A DNA stretch of 64,000 bases from Janthinobacterium agaricidamnosum (GTDB taxonomy: Bacteria; Pseudomonadota; Gammaproteobacteria; Burkholderiales; Burkholderiaceae_D). The notes beneath the pieces are model-generated. The model ran no database searches. It was given only the letters and a program-made list of their open reading frames with translations, and was not told the origin of the DNA. This document shows, piece by piece, positions 1 to 8,290 of this stretch. Every line of letters begins with the position of its first letter. The first letter of the stretch is position 1. Both the position numbers and the translations under genes were made by a program. Where the stretch lies: NCBI RefSeq assembly GCF_003667705.1, contig NZ_CP033019.1, positions 6,014,001-6,078,000 of the forward strand. The letters run 5' to 3'.

Positions 1-1303
1 CGGCGACCTGGCCTATCCGACCGGTGGCCATTACCTGCCGTTGCCGTCGCCCGAATCGACCCATGTGCGAGAGATCCTGTTCGACCTGGGGATTATCCAG
101 CGCGATCCGCAGGCGGAAAAGCCATATTACGACGAGCGCTACATCCTGCACGCTCCGGAAGAGCGATTGCTGTTCAACGGCCACTGGCAGGACGGCTTCA
201 TTCCCACCGAAGGCGTGCCGCCTGCGGAACTGGCGCAGCATGAACGCTTCTTTGCCGAGGTGCGGCGTTTGCGCCAGGCGCATGGCAACGATGGCAAGCG
301 CGTCTTCGTCTTTCCTACCGTGGCGTCGTCGCAAGATCCGGCCTGGCAGGCGCTCGACACCATCACCTTGAAGCAGTGGATGGAGCGCGAAGGCTATACC
401 TCGCCCACCCTGCACTGGTATCTGAATTACTGCTGCCGCGACGATTACGGCACGCGCTACGACCAGGTCTCGGCCTGGGCCGGCCTGCATTACTACTGCA
501 GCCGCTGGGGCCAGGCCGCCAATGCGGGCAATGGCGCCTGGCTGACCTGGCCGGGCGGCATGCAACCGGTCGCCACGGCCATGGAACAGGCGTCCAAGGT
601 CCGGCGCCACGCGGGCACGGTGGTTTCCCTCACGACGACGGCCAACGGCGTGGAAGCGCTGTGCCTGGAACTGGTCGACGGCCAGCCGCGCACCTACCTG
701 GTCAAGGCGCGCAAGGCCATCTGCGCCATGCCGCTGTACGTGGCGGCGCGCGTGGTGAAGAACATCGCCGACTATGGCTTCGACGCGAAACGCGATACGC
801 CCGCGTATGCGCCGTGGCTGGTGGCGAATTTTTTACTGAAACGCTTTCCCGACGAACTGCCGCATGCGCCCCTGTGCTGGGACAACGTGGTGTACCAGGA
901 ACCGGGCCTCGGCTACGTCGTCTCGACCCACCAGGACATCCGCGTGCGCCCGCCCGAGAAAACCGTCTTCAGCGCCTACGTGGCCCTGTCCGACCGCACG
1001 CCGCAGCAAGCGCGCAAATGGTTAGATGTGGCCAGCCCCGAAGAACTGCTGGCGCTGGCCAGCGTCGATTTAAAGACGGCGTATGGGCGCGATTTTGCCA
1101 GCAGCGTAGAGCGCGTCGACATCACCGTGCGCGGTCACGCCATGGCGGCGCCCTTGCCGGGCTTTCGCAGCAACGCGGGCTTGAAGGCCTTGCGCGAACA
1201 CGACGGCGCCATCCTGTTCGCGCATGCGGATTTGTCGGGCTTTTCCGTGTTCGAGGAGGCGGCATGGTGGGGGGATAGGGCGGCGCGGCTGGCGGCTGTC
1301 TGA
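1..1303 (+). CDS. FAD-dependent amine oxidase-like oxidoreductase, 5' truncated
   Basis: The reading frame is already open at base 2 and ends at TGA 1301-1303, so the N-terminus, which should hold the dinucleotide-binding GxGxxG motif, lies outside the window. The visible 433 or so residues resemble the C-terminal two thirds of flavin amine oxidase/NAD(P)-FAD oxidoreductases. These include a YLNYCCRDDYG segment, VSAWAGLHYY, a WPGGM substrate-domain stretch, and a C-terminal HADLSGFSVFEEA segment of the type that closes over the flavin. The substrate cannot be inferred. A hairpin with a T-rich tail follows at 1371-1403. A TTG at 41 is an internal codon, not a start. Confidence 0.6.
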   Translation, partial: GDLAYPTGGHYLPLPSPESTHVREILFDLGIIQRDPQAEKPYYDERYILHAPEERLLFNGHWQDGFIPTEGVPPAELAQHERFFAEVRRLRQAHGNDGKRVFVFPTVASSQDPAWQALDTITLKQWMEREGYTSPTLHWYLNYCCRDDYGTRYDQVSAWAGLHYYCSRWGQAANAGNGAWLTWPGGMQPVATAMEQASKVRRHAGTVVSLTTTANGVEALCLELVDGQPRTYLVKARKAICAMPLYVAARVVKNIADYGFDAKRDTPAYAPWLVANFLLKRFPDELPHAPLCWDNVVYQEPGLGYVVSTHQDIRVRPPEKTVFSAYVALSDRTPQQARKWLDVASPEELLALASVDLKTAYGRDFASSVERVDITVRGHAMAAPLPGFRSNAGLKALREHDGAILFAHADLSGFSVFEEAAWWGDRAARLAAV

Positions 1304-1370
1304 CGCGATGCAAAAGTCGCCTTAGATGATTTCTGTCAACCTCTTCATTTTTTTCCAAAACATAATAAAT

Positions 1371-1403
1371 AGCTGTACCGCTTGTGCGGACAGCTTTCTT
1401 TTT
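1371..1403 (+). terminator. Probable Rho-independent terminator after the oxidoreductase gene
   Basis: AGCTGTACCGC pairs with GCGGACAGCT with one bulged A, around a TTGT loop, and is followed by TTTCTTTTT. It sits between the end of the upstream gene at 1303 and the start of the next gene at 1424. The tail is interrupted by one C, so efficiency is uncertain. Confidence 0.6.
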
Positions 1404-1423
1404 GTGTTAACAATGGAGCGAAA

Positions 1424-1939
1424 ATGAAGCAGACAAAGCATCGGTTTGAGGACGGCAGGATGGAAAAAATACGCCGTAGTGTCACGTCTATTTTCTTTCC
1501 GCTAGCAAAGTGGCGCTACTTTGTGCTGTTTCAATCCAAGGCCCAGGCAACTTCCTGGATCGTTACCCTGCTGATATGCATGGTAGCCATCACTTATCTT
1601 TTTTCTCTGGATCGTGAATCGAAGGCGCCACTTGAGGTGGTATTGCTGGGGGCGGGGATAGGATCGTTGTTCTCGCTGATAGCCGTCCTTCCGGCCGCAT
1701 TCAAGGTACGGGATAATGGACTTGGCATGCTTGGGGAAATAGAAGTGCGTCTGTTAAAAATGCATTATGTCGAGGAAGCGCGCCATACTGGCATCGTTAT
1801 CTATCGGCAGAATTTGCCGCGCTTGCTGCGCTGGGATGAGGGCAATATCGAGATCAGGAACGAGGAAGGTGTTTTCGTGGTCAGTGGTGGGTATCTTTCG
1901 TTGCGAAAGCTTCGTGGTGGCTTGCTGAAATCATATTGA
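1424..1939 (+). CDS. Hypothetical membrane protein, 171 aa
   Basis: I do not recognise this protein. It begins with a short basic N-terminus. It has two hydrophobic segments, at roughly residues 44-62 (WIVTLLICMVAITYLF) and 74-96 (VVLLGAGIGSLFSLIAVLPAAF), and then a soluble C-terminal half of about 75 residues rich in charged and beta-prone residues. ATG 1424 has GGAGCG upstream and is preferred. ATG 1460 (MEKIRR) is an alternative with a GGACGGCAGG stretch before it. Its codon use is less GC-biased than its neighbours, which together with its orphan position suggests recent acquisition. It converges on the sugar transporter operon. Confidence 0.55.
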   Translation: MKQTKHRFEDGRMEKIRRSVTSIFFPLAKWRYFVLFQSKAQATSWIVTLLICMVAITYLFSLDRESKAPLEVVLLGAGIGSLFSLIAVLPAAFKVRDNGLGMLGEIEVRLLKMHYVEEARHTGIVIYRQNLPRLLRWDEGNIEIRNEEGVFVVSGGYLSLRKLRGGLLKSY

Positions 1940-1954
1940 TGATGTGAATGGAAT

Positions 1955-1980
1955 AAAAAAGGCCGGCGCGAACGCCGGCC
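1955..1980 (-). terminator. Rho-independent terminator of the chvE-gguAB operon
   Basis: A perfect 8-bp stem, GGCCGGCG/CGCCGGCC, encloses a 4-base loop at 1961-1980. On the minus strand it is followed by six T residues (plus-strand A run at 1955-1960). It lies 40 bp past the gguB stop, so it ends the leftward transport operon. Confidence 0.85.
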
Positions 1981-2020
1981 AGAGCCCCCTAAGGCTCGAA
2001 CCTGTGCTTCCTTGTTCTTC

Positions 2021-3238
2021 TCATTTATTTTTATTAATCACGTCGATGAACACGGCCGCCAGCAGTACCAGGCCCTTGATCACCTGCTGGTAGTCGATGC
2101 CGATGCCCATGATGGACATGCCGTTGTTCATCACGCCCATGATGAAGGCGCCGATGACGGCTCCCATCACTTTGCCCACGCCGCCCGAGGCCGAGGCGCC
2201 GCCGATGAAGCAGGCGGCGATCACGTCCAGCTCGAAACCTGTGCCCGCCTTCGGTGTGGCCGTGTTCAGGCGCGCCGCGAAGATCAGGCCGGCCAGCGCG
2301 GCCAGCATGCCCATGTTGACGAAGGTGTAGAAGCTGACCCGTTCCGTCTTGATGCCCGACAGGCGCGCCGCCTTTTCGTTGCCGCCCACGGCATACACGC
2401 GGCGGCCCAGCACGGTGCGGTTGGTGATGAAGGTGTAGGCGACGATGAGCAGCGACATCACGGCCAGCACGTTGGGAAAACCACGGTACGACGCCAGCAG
2501 GTAGCTGAAATACACCATCACGGCGGCGAAAATGGCATTTTTCAGCAGGAAGAAGGCGCGCGGCTCGTTTTCCATGCCGTGTTTCAGTTGCTTGGCGCGG
2601 CTGCGCAGCGAGGTGACGATCAGCGCCGCGGCGGCGATCACGCCCAGCAGCAGCGACAGGCCGCGCAGGTTGTCGCCGCCGAACGGGTCGGGCAGGAAGC
2701 CGGAGCTGAGCATCTGGAAGCCTTCCGGGAAGGGGCCGACCGACTGGCCTGCCAGCAGCGCCAGGGTCAGGCCCTTGAACACCAGCATGCCGGCCAGGGT
2801 GACGATGAAGGACGGGATTTTAAAGAAGGCGACGAAATAGCCTTGCGCGCCACCGATGACGGCGCCGGCCAGCAGGCAGAGGATGCTGGCGGCGACAAAA
2901 TGCATGTGGTAGTTGACGATCAGGACGGCGGCCAGCGCGCCGACGAAGCCGACCACCGAGCCGACGGATAAATCGATATGGCCGGCCACGATGACCATCA
3001 GCATGCCCAGCGCCATGATGACGATGTAGCTGTTTTGCAGCACCAGGTTCGTCAGGTTCAGCGGCTGCATCAGGGTGCCGTCCGTCATGTACTGGAAAAA
3101 GCCCATGATGACGATCAGCGAGAGCAGCATGCCGTAGTCGCGCATATTGTTTTTCAAGAAGCCGGCATAGCTTTTCGCTTGCGGCGCGGCCGCTGGCGCT
3201 GCTGCTGCCGGCGCGCCTGCTGTCAGTTTATTGTCCAT
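2021..3238 (-). CDS. gguB: Sugar ABC transporter permease, GguB/MmsB type
   Basis: Inner-membrane permease of a ribose/xylose-class (CUT2) importer, 405 aa. It shows the long hydrophobic segments and the [16 protein letters not shown] motif of BPD_transp_2 permeases. The [15 protein letters not shown] segment near the C-terminus is the conserved loop that contacts the ATPase. The N-terminus is an Ala/Pro-rich cytosolic tail. Its start overlaps the stop of the ATPase gene by 11 nt (3228-3238), indicating translational coupling. Order and sequence match the chvE-gguA-gguB type transporter for several monosaccharides (arabinose, galactose, glucose, xylose in characterised members). Actual substrates here are inferred. 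Confidence 0.88.
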   Translation of the reverse strand: MDNKLTAGAPAAAAPAAAPQAKSYAGFLKNNMRDYGMLLSLIVIMGFFQYMTDGTLMQPLNLTNLVLQNSYIVIMALGMLMVIVAGHIDLSVGSVVGFVGALAAVLIVNYHMHFVAASILCLLAGAVIGGAQGYFVAFFKIPSFIVTLAGMLVFKGLTLALLAGQSVGPFPEGFQMLSSGFLPDPFGGDNLRGLSLLLGVIAAAALIVTSLRSRAKQLKHGMENEPRAFFLLKNAIFAAVMVYFSYLLASYRGFPNVLAVMSLLIVAYTFITNRTVLGRRVYAVGGNEKAARLSGIKTERVSFYTFVNMGMLAALAGLIFAARLNTATPKAGTGFELDVIAACFIGGASASGGVGKVMGAVIGAFIMGVMNNGMSIMGIGIDYQQVIKGLVLLAAVFIDVINKNK

Positions 3239-4769
3239 TGTTTTCTCCGTGTGTAACGATCGCGCGCATGATGCGTTCCTGCGATGCTTCTGCCGCGCTC
3301 AGTTCTGCCGCGAAGCGGCCTTCGTTCATGACATAGATCCGGTCGCACATGCCCAGCAATTCCGGCATTTCCGAGGAAATCATGATGATGCATTTGCCTT
3401 CGGCGGCCAGCTCGCTGATGATGCTGTAGATCTCGTACTTGGCGCCCACGTCGATGCCGCGGCTCGGTTCATCGAGGATCAGCACGTCGGGGCGCGAAAA
3501 CAGCCATTTCGCCAGCACCACTTTCTGCTGGTTGCCGCCGGACAGGTTGACCACCTTCTGCGCCACGCTCGAGCAACGGGTCTTGAGCTTGCGGCGGAAC
3601 TCCTCGGCCACACCGAATTCACGCTGCTCGTCGATCACCATGTGCCGCGAAATCGCGTCCAGGTTGGCCAGGCTGGTGTTCTTCTGGATGTCTTCCTCGA
3701 GGATCAGGCCCAGGCCCTTGCGGTCTTCCGTGACATAGGCGAGGCCGTGCGCGATCGCCTTGCCGATGGTGCTGACGTCGATCTCCTGGCCATGCTTGAG
3801 CACCGTGCCGCTGATGCGCTGGCCGTAGGCGCGGCCGAACAGGCTCATCGCCAGTTCCGTGCGCCCGGAGCCCATCAGGCCGGCGATGCCGATGATCTCG
3901 CCCTTTTTCGCGTGCATATTGATGCCCTTGATGACGGGGCGGTCGGCATGCTCGGGATGGAAGACGCGCCAGTCGCGCACTTCGAAAATGGTCTCGCCGA
4001 TGGTGGGCGTGCGCGGCGGATAGCGGTCCGCCATTTCGCGCCCGACCATCTTTTCGATGATGCGGTCTTCGCTGACGGGCTCCGTGCGGCAGTCGAAACT
4101 GTCGACCGTGTTCCCGTCGCGCAGCACCGTGATGGCATCGGCGACTCTTGAAATTTCATTGAGCTTGTGCGAAATCAGGATCGAGGCGATGCCCTGGGCT
4201 TTCAGGCCCAGCAGCAGGTCGAGCAGGGCCGCGCTGTCGCTTTCGTTCAGGCTGGCCGTCGGCTCGTCGAGGATCAGCAGCTTGACGTCCTTGCACAACG
4301 CCTTAGCGATCTCGATCAGCTGCTGCTTGCCCACACCCAGATTGGTGATCAGGGTGTCCGGGGACTCCTTCAGGCCGACTTTGTGCAGCAGTTCGCGCGT
4401 CTTCGCTTGCGCGTATTCCCAGTCGATGACGCCCATGCGGGACGGTTCGTTGCCGAGGAAGATATTCTCGGCGATCGACAGCTGGGGCACCAGCGCCAGT
4501 TCCTGGTGGATGATGATGATGCCGATTTCTTCGCTGTCCTTGATGCCGCGGAAGTGCCGCGTCTGGCCCAGGTAATCGATGTCGCCCGTATAGCTGCCAT
4601 GGCCGTAAACGCCGCTCAGCACTTTCATCAGGGTCGATTTGCCGGCGCCGTTTTCGCCGACGATGGCGTGGATCTCGCCGCTGCGTACCCGCAGGTTGAC
4701 ATTGTCGAGCGCAACGACGCCCGGGAATGTTTTGCGTATCCCGCGCATTTCCAGGATAGTGTTCGTCAT
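3228..4769 (-). CDS. gguA: Sugar ABC transporter ATPase, GguA/MmsA type
   Basis: Tandem-duplicated ATPase of a CUT2 sugar importer, 513 aa. The first Walker A is GENGAGKST at residues 38-46 and the first Walker B region is [12 protein letters not shown]. As in other duplicated sugar ATPases, the first-half signature is degenerate ([15 protein letters not shown]). The C-terminal half keeps LSGGNQQK and [12 protein letters not shown] but has GLMGSGRTE at the Walker A position, lacking the canonical lysine motif. The ATG at 4769 has AGAGAGG upstream. It lies between the binding-protein gene, separated by two strong hairpins, and the permease gene, which it overlaps. Confidence 0.9.
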   Translation of the reverse strand: MTNTILEMRGIRKTFPGVVALDNVNLRVRSGEIHAIVGENGAGKSTLMKVLSGVYGHGSYTGDIDYLGQTRHFRGIKDSEEIGIIIIHQELALVPQLSIAENIFLGNEPSRMGVIDWEYAQAKTRELLHKVGLKESPDTLITNLGVGKQQLIEIAKALCKDVKLLILDEPTASLNESDSAALLDLLLGLKAQGIASILISHKLNEISRVADAITVLRDGNTVDSFDCRTEPVSEDRIIEKMVGREMADRYPPRTPTIGETIFEVRDWRVFHPEHADRPVIKGINMHAKKGEIIGIAGLMGSGRTELAMSLFGRAYGQRISGTVLKHGQEIDVSTIGKAIAHGLAYVTEDRKGLGLILEEDIQKNTSLANLDAISRHMVIDEQREFGVAEEFRRKLKTRCSSVAQKVVNLSGGNQQKVVLAKWLFSRPDVLILDEPSRGIDVGAKYEIYSIISELAAEGKCIIMISSEMPELLGMCDRIYVMNEGRFAAELSAAEASQERIMRAIVTHGENNGQ

Positions 4770-4781
4770 ATAACCTCTCTG

Positions 4782-4867
4782 GCACGGCCGCGCTGGTGGG
4801 CAGCGGCCGTGCGGCAGTCTTGTTCTTGATCGTGCGTGAAGCGAAAGGCCCGGCAGTGCCGGGCCTT
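4782..4867 (-). promoter_or_regulatory. Two perfect hairpins between chvE and gguA
   Basis: The 113-bp gap between chvE and gguA holds two 10-bp perfect stems. One is AAGGCCCGGC/GCCGGGCCTT with a 3-nt loop (4845-4867), immediately after the chvE stop. The other is GCACGGCCGC/GCGGCCGTGC with an 11-nt loop (4782-4812), just before the gguA Shine-Dalgarno. On the transcribed minus strand the first is followed only by CTTTCGC, so it looks like a partial terminator or a 3'-end stabiliser. This fits the usual need for more binding protein than ATPase and permease. Confidence 0.6.
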
Positions 4868-4882
4868 CAGTACCATGGATGC

Positions 4883-5959
4883 TTATTTCACTTGCGCTTC
4901 CGTGTAGTAGCCGCTGCCGGTGACGAGCACCTGCTTCCAGTTCGCCTTGTCGACGGTGACCGGTTTCAGCAGGTAGGACGGCACGACCTTCACGCCGTTG
5001 TTATAGGTCTTGGTATCGTTGACGGCCGGCGTCTTGCCGCTCATCATCGCGTCGACCATGTTGGCCGTGACCTTGGCCAGTTCGCGCGTGTCCTTGAACA
5101 CGGTCGATGCCTGTTCGCCGCGGATGATCGATTTCACCGACGGGATTTCCGCATCCTGGCCCGTCACGACGGGGAACGGCTGTTTCGGCGTGCCGTAGCC
5201 GACGCCCTTGAGCGAGGACAGGATGCCGATGCTCAAGCCGTCATACGGCGACAGCACCGCGTCGACTCTCGCATTGCCGTAATAGGCGCTGAGCAGGTTG
5301 TCCATGCGGGCCTGCGCCACGGCGCCGTCCCAGCGCAGGGTGGCGACCTTTTCCATGCCCATCTGCTTCGAGCGCACCACCAGCTTGCCGCTGTCGATGT
5401 ACGGTTTCAGCACCGACAGCGCGCCGTTGTAGAAGAAGTGCGCGTTGTTGTCGTCGGCCGAGCCGCCGAACAGTTCGATATTGAACGGACCCTTGCCTTC
5501 CTTGAGTTTCAGCGCCGATTCGATATAGCCCGCTTGCAGCACGCCGACCTGGAAGTTGTCGAAGGTGGCGTAGTAATCGATGTTTTTCGTGCCGCGGATC
5601 AGACGGTCATACGAAATGACCTTGATGCCCTTGTCGGCCGCCTTTTGCAGCACGTTCGACAAGGTGGTGCCGTCGATGGCGGCGATCACCAGCACCTTGG
5701 CGCCCTTGGTGATCATGTTTTCCACCTGCGCCAGCTGGTTCGGGATATCGTCGTCGGCAAACTGCAAGTCCGTCTTGTAGCCGCGCTCCTTGAATACCTT
5801 GACCATGTTGTCGCCGTCGGCGATCCAGCGCATGGACGACTTGGTCGGCATCGAGATGCCGATCGCGCCCTTGTCTGCGGCGCTTGCCACGGGCATTACC
5901 GCCATGCCGGAGATGGCCAGCGCCAGGCTCGCGGTCAGCATTTTCATTGTTGTTTTCAT
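4883..5959 (-). CDS. chvE: Periplasmic multiple-sugar-binding protein, ChvE type
   Basis: Solute-binding component of the CUT2 importer, 358 aa. Residues 1-27 form a signal peptide ending VASA before ADKGAIG. The mature protein is a Peripla_BP_4 fold with [17 protein letters not shown] at the start, the hinge-region VISYDRLI segment, [12 protein letters not shown] and [15 protein letters not shown] sugar-pocket segments, and a C-terminal [10 protein letters not shown]. These match ChvE/MmsE/XylF-like proteins binding aldoses. The ATG at 5959 has GGAGACCTGAA upstream. It is the first gene of a leftward operon divergent from xylX. Confidence 0.88.
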   Translation of the reverse strand: MKTTMKMLTASLALAISGMAVMPVASAADKGAIGISMPTKSSMRWIADGDNMVKVFKERGYKTDLQFADDDIPNQLAQVENMITKGAKVLVIAAIDGTTLSNVLQKAADKGIKVISYDRLIRGTKNIDYYATFDNFQVGVLQAGYIESALKLKEGKGPFNIELFGGSADDNNAHFFYNGALSVLKPYIDSGKLVVRSKQMGMEKVATLRWDGAVAQARMDNLLSAYYGNARVDAVLSPYDGLSIGILSSLKGVGYGTPKQPFPVVTGQDAEIPSVKSIIRGEQASTVFKDTRELAKVTANMVDAMMSGKTPAVNDTKTYNNGVKVVPSYLLKPVTVDKANWKQVLVTGSGYYTEAQVK

Positions 5960-6099
5960 TTCAGGTCTCCACCGTCTTCGATAGTTGAATGTGCCAGGGC
6001 CGTCGTCCAGCGGGCGGGCTCCGTGCGAATGGCCGATTGCGGGCCACGGCTGATACTAGTTTGTCCATCCATCCCTCACCAATCACTTTTTTCGCATAG

Positions 6100-6121
6100 T
6101 CGATATCCAAAACGATATCGA
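6100..6121. promoter_or_regulatory. Perfect 8-bp inverted repeat, candidate operator
   Basis: TCGATATC and GATATCGA are separated by CAAAAC. The dyad is 141 bp upstream of the chvE start and 213 bp upstream of xylX. Its symmetric form suits a dimeric repressor (LacI, LysR or GntR class) rather than the tandem sites of AraC-family activators. Confidence 0.45.
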
Positions 6122-6132
6122 TAGGCCAATTG

Positions 6133-6151
6133 ATGCAATGCGCCATTGCAT
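6133..6151. promoter_or_regulatory. Perfect 8-bp inverted repeat, candidate operator
   Basis: ATGCAATG and CATTGCAT are separated by CGC, making a 19-bp near-palindrome. It lies 11 bp from the first dyad, with centres about 31 bp (three helical turns) apart, so two protein dimers could occupy the same face of the helix. Confidence 0.5.
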
Positions 6152-6334
6152 GCTTTCCCGCCTGCGGAAAGGACGGGAACGGGGGCCGGGCGGCGGCTTT
6201 TTTTGGTGCGCTGCAATACCAATAATCATCATTCAATTTGGTGATTTTCGTAATTGCGGCGACACAGGGCGGCGCGCAGAATCGGTCCGAACTTGAAGAC
6301 CAGCCATCCCGTCACGACCTTTTGAAAGCTTGCC

Positions 6335-7495
6335 ATGCAGCCGATTTCCCCCGCCTCCCTGTTGCCCGCCGACCTGGCGCAGGCCCTCCTCATCGGCCGC
6401 ATCTGGCGTGACGGCCCCTGCGTCGTCGCCGTGCGCGGCGGCGAGGTGGTCGACATCACGCAGACGGTAGCGACGGTGGCCGAGCTGTTCGAACGCGGCG
6501 ATGCGCTCGATATCGCCCGCCATGCGCCCGGCACTGCGCTCGGCTCCGTGCAGGCGCTGCTGGAGCAGGCGCTGGCCGCGCCGGCCGGCGAGCCTTTGCT
6601 GCTGGCGCCGTGCGACCTGCAGGCCGTCAAGGCCTGCGGCGTGACCTTCGCCGTCAGCCTGCTCGAACGGGTGATCGAGGAACAGGCGGGCGGCGACGCG
6701 GCGCGCGCGGCAAGCTTGCGCGCCGCGCTGCAAACGACACTGGGCGGCGACTTGTCCGAATTAAAACCCGGCTCGGAGGCGGCGCAGCGCTTGAAACAGC
6801 AGCTGCAGCAGCGCGGCGCCTGGTCGCAATACATGGAAGTGGGCATCGGCCCCGATGCGGAAGTGTTTACCAAGGCGCAGCCGATGTCGTCGGTCGGCTG
6901 CGGCGCGCAGGTGGGCTTGCTGCCATCGTCCGCCTGGAACAACCCGGAGCCCGAGATCGTCCTGGCCGTCAACAGCCGTGGCGAGGTGCTGGGGGCGACC
7001 TTGGGCAACGACGTCAACCTGCGCGACATCGAAGGGCGCAGCGCCCTCTTGCTGGGCAAGGCCAAGGATAACAACGGCTCCTGCGCCATCGGCCCCTTCA
7101 TCCGCCTGTTCGACGAGCACTTCACGCTCGACACCGTGCGCGAGGCGGAAGTGTCGCTGCTGATCGAAGGCGCGGACGACGGCTTTGTGCTCGAAGGCGC
7201 CAGCTTCATGCGCGAAATCAGCCGCGACCCGCTCGACCTGGTGCGCCAGACGGCAGGCCAGTACCACCAGTATCCGGACGGTTTCATGCTGTTCCTCGGG
7301 ACCATGTTCTCGCCCGTAAAGGACCGCGGCGCGCAGGGCGGCGGCTTCACGCACCACCTGGGCGACCGCGTGACGATTGCCAGCGCCGCGCTGGGTGCGC
7401 TGGTCAACGAAGTGCAGCGCTGCGATGCGATTGCCCCCTGGACGTTCGGCGTGCGCGCGCTGTACCAGAACCTGGCGCAACGCGGCTTGCTTTGA
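6335..7495 (+). CDS. xylX: 2-keto-3-deoxy-D-xylonate dehydratase, XylX/GguC (FAH) family
   Basis: Enzyme of the Weimberg pathway that dehydrates 2-keto-3-deoxy-xylonate to 2-oxoglutarate semialdehyde. The 386-aa length equals Caulobacter XylX and GguC-family proteins. Shared landmarks are ACGVTFAVSLLERVIEE (residues 100-116), WSQYMEVGIGPDAEVFTK (163-180), the metal-binding NPEPE (203-207) and LGNDVNLRDIEGR (223-235) of the fumarylacetoacetate hydrolase fold, and HQYPDGFMLFLGTMFSP. It is the first gene of the rightward operon, 27 bp before xylB. A GguC/AraD1 role on the L-arabinose-derived epimer is possible, as the family handles both. Confidence 0.85.
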   Translation: MQPISPASLLPADLAQALLIGRIWRDGPCVVAVRGGEVVDITQTVATVAELFERGDALDIARHAPGTALGSVQALLEQALAAPAGEPLLLAPCDLQAVKACGVTFAVSLLERVIEEQAGGDAARAASLRAALQTTLGGDLSELKPGSEAAQRLKQQLQQRGAWSQYMEVGIGPDAEVFTKAQPMSSVGCGAQVGLLPSSAWNNPEPEIVLAVNSRGEVLGATLGNDVNLRDIEGRSALLLGKAKDNNGSCAIGPFIRLFDEHFTLDTVREAEVSLLIEGADDGFVLEGASFMREISRDPLDLVRQTAGQYHQYPDGFMLFLGTMFSPVKDRGAQGGGFTHHLGDRVTIASAALGALVNEVQRCDAIAPWTFGVRALYQNLAQRGLL

Positions 7496-7522
7496 TCCGA
7501 TTATTTTAAAAAGAGAGACACC

Positions 7523-8290
7523 ATGCAGCATGCAACCTATCCCAGCCTGGCTGATAAACGCGTCGTCATCACGGGCGGCGGCACCGGCATCGGCGTGGCC
7601 ATCGTCGAGGCGTTCGCGCGCCAGGGCGCCCACGTCACCTTTCTCGACATCGCCCGCGAGGCGTCGCTGGCGCTGCAGGAAAAGCTGGCGCACCTGGCGC
7701 AGCCGCCCGTTTTCCGCTATTGCGACCTGACGGACCTGGGCGCCCTGGCCGCCACCTTCGCCGAGATCGCACACAGCGCGGGCGCCACGGATATCCTCAT
7801 CAACAACGCGGCCAATGACGACCGCCACCAGCTGCAGGACGTCACGCCCGCCTACTGGGACGAGCGCATGGCCGTCAACCTGCGCCACCAGTATTTTTGC
7901 GCCCAGGCAGTGGCGCCGGCCATGCGCGCCAAGGGCAGCGGCGTGATCCTCAACCTGGGCTCGATTTCCTGGCACCTGGCGCAGGCGAACCTGTCGATCT
8001 ACATGACGGCCAAGGCCGGCATCGAGGGCCTGACGCGCGGCCTGGCGCGCGACCTGGGTGCCGACGGTATCCGCGTCAACTGCATCATTCCAGGCGCCGT
8101 GCGCACGCCGCGCCAGGAGCGGCTGTGGCATACGCCGGAAGCGGAAGCCGTGATCCTGCAGGGACAATGCCTGCAACTGCGCGTGGAGCCGGAAGACGTG
8201 GCGGCGCTGGCGCTGTTCCTGGCGTCCGACAACGCCGCCAAGTGCGCGGGACGCGAATACTATGTCGACGCAGGCTGGTACGGCGCATGA
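7523..8290 (+). CDS. xylB: D-xylose 1-dehydrogenase, SDR family (Caulobacter XylB type)
   Basis: NAD-dependent short-chain dehydrogenase that oxidises D-xylose to xylonolactone, the first Weimberg step. The 255-aa protein has the cofactor motif TGGGTGIG (residues 17-24), NNAAN (94-98), and the catalytic Ser (147 or 149), Tyr160 and Lys164 in LGSISWHL...YMTAK. The stretches YPSL.DKRVVITGGG, NDDRHQLQDVT.AYWDER and SISWHL are those of the Caulobacter xylose dehydrogenase, which is more specific than general SDR similarity. GAGAGA precedes the ATG. Its stop overlaps the xylD start by 4 nt. This xylB is unrelated to xylulokinase. Confidence 0.87.
   Translation: MQHATYPSLADKRVVITGGGTGIGVAIVEAFARQGAHVTFLDIAREASLALQEKLAHLAQPPVFRYCDLTDLGALAATFAEIAHSAGATDILINNAANDDRHQLQDVTPAYWDERMAVNLRHQYFCAQAVAPAMRAKGSGVILNLGSISWHLAQANLSIYMTAKAGIEGLTRGLARDLGADGIRVNCIIPGAVRTPRQERLWHTPEAEAVILQGQCLQLRVEPEDVAALALFLASDNAAKCAGREYYVDAGWYGA

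Larger units (their letters stand above)
5960..6334. promoter_or_regulatory. Divergent control region between chvE and xylX operons
   Basis: This 375-bp gap is the longest non-coding stretch in the window and must hold the promoters of both the leftward chvE-gguAB and rightward xylX operons. It contains two perfect inverted repeats, annotated separately, and an AT-rich stretch at roughly 6204-6265 nearer xylX. I see no convincing sigma70 -35/-10 pair in either direction. The local XylR (AraC type) is the obvious candidate regulator, but no direct repeat typical of XylR half-sites stood out. Confidence 0.6.

Noticed and set aside
4796..6124. A 442-codon plus-strand frame opposite chvE that reaches into the control region
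   Set aside because: Antisense shadow of a binding protein with a clear signal peptide and Shine-Dalgarno; product unlike any protein family.
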